Assembly (NCBI GenBank): GCA_905193585.1
Contig: CAJJPG010000118.1
Coordinates: 1-5,332, forward strand
Source of the DNA: an uncultured Oscillospiraceae bacterium
Lineage (GTDB): Bacteria; Bacillota; Clostridia; Oscillospirales; Acutalibacteraceae
Direction of reading: 5' to 3'
DNA: 5,332 bases
The first letter of the stretch is position 1; every line of letters starts with the position of its first letter. The notes beneath the pieces are model-generated. The model was not told the origin of the DNA. It worked only from the letters and a program-made list of their open reading frames with translations, and searched no databases. A program made the position numbers and the translations under genes. Below, in pieces: positions 5,203 to 5,332 of this stretch.

Positions 5203-5232
5203 AGAGCTGAACCGCAGAGGTTCAGCTCTTTT
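5203..5232 (+). terminator. Strong hairpin with short T-run, overlapping the stop of the right-edge gene
   Basis: AGAGCTGAACC (5203-5213) pairs perfectly over 11 bp with GGTTCAGCTCT (5219-5229) around a GCAGA loop. T4 follows on the plus strand (5229-5232). The T-run lies on the strand opposite the adjacent gene, and no plus-strand gene precedes it closely. On the minus strand the right arm includes the TGA stop and no T-run follows. It may block plus-strand readthrough into the gene antisense, or protect the 3' end of the minus-strand mRNA. Confidence 0.5.
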
Positions 5233-5332
5233 CGTCTTCTTGTTTAATTTTATTACCGAACGCGTAAAGTTTGATTATAACAAATGTTATCGGTCCGCCC
5301 GCGGCGGTTGCCAGCACGGTCGCCCAGAACTG
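5222..5332 (-). CDS. C-terminal end of an unidentified membrane protein (partial)
   Basis: Reading into the window from its right edge on the minus strand, the frame is open from 5332 to a TGA at 5222-5224 and encodes 36 residues. They start QFWATVLATAAGGPITFVII, a hydrophobic segment that looks like the last transmembrane helix, and end in a polar cytosolic-type tail, KLYAFGNKIKQEDEKS. The GC-rich codons and helix-plus-charged-tail pattern support real coding sequence. The length is too short to name a family; a multi-helix transporter or other integral membrane protein is the general expectation. The start and most of the gene lie outside the window. The stop codon lies in the arm of an 11-bp hairpin. 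Confidence 0.65.
   Translation of the reverse strand, partial: QFWATVLATAAGGPITFVIIKLYAFGNKIKQEDEKS

Larger units (their letters stand above)
4885..5221. other. Intergenic stretch without an intact gene
   Basis: I find no intact coding sequence with a start codon and ribosome binding site here on either strand. From left to right it holds about 45 nt of AT-rich spacer, a minus-strand valS 3'-end remnant (4932-5083) with an internal hairpin, a composite hairpin repeat (5084-5163), a short spacer, and most of the hairpin that overlaps the stop of the right-edge gene. One minus-strand frame stays open from 5221 down to 4979, but it has no ATG and mostly translates the repeat. Confidence 0.75.

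Overview
The window looks like chromosomal DNA of a Gram-positive anaerobe of the Clostridia (Bacillota), plausibly an Oscillospiraceae/Ruminococcaceae-type gut bacterium. This is an inference from strong Shine-Dalgarno sites, a YdiF/Uup-like ABC-F protein, a short family I pyrophosphatase, and an intergenic hairpin repeat of a kind common in those genomes. No database search was possible.

Layout. (1) 1-4013, plus strand: a tight three-gene set. It holds an ABC-F ATPase with two ABC domains and a C-terminal coiled coil, a complete family I inorganic pyrophosphatase (ppa), and a membrane-anchored GT2 glycosyltransferase whose start codon overlaps the ppa stop (ATGA). (2) 4061-4112: a strong terminator hairpin. 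(3) 4117-4884: a compact, visibly more AT-rich regulatory cassette. A 68-residue XRE-type repressor on the minus strand is divergent from two small plus-strand genes, an acidic 91-residue protein and a 49-residue protein. The gap between them carries a consensus sigma-A promoter (TTGACA, 17 bp, TATAAT) and two near-identical 17-bp operators, one overlapping the -10 box and one over the expected start site. Strong hairpins bound the cassette on both sides. (4) 4885-5221: intergenic DNA holding a previously hidden remnant, the last ~50 codons of a valyl-tRNA synthetase gene on the minus strand, frameshifted near its end and cut off at its 5' side by a composite hairpin repeat. (5) 5222-5332: the C-terminal 36 residues of an unidentified membrane protein on the minus strand, with a hairpin over its stop codon.

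How the parts may work together. Pyrophosphatase removes the PPi released when sugar nucleotides are made, which fits co-translation with a glycosyltransferase, although ppa is also a general housekeeping enzyme. In the cassette, the simplest model is that the XRE protein binds both operators, represses the strong promoter of the two small genes, and also controls its own weaker promoter. The function of the two small proteins cannot be read from sequence. They are the best candidates for something undescribed, along with the valS fragment and its frameshift.
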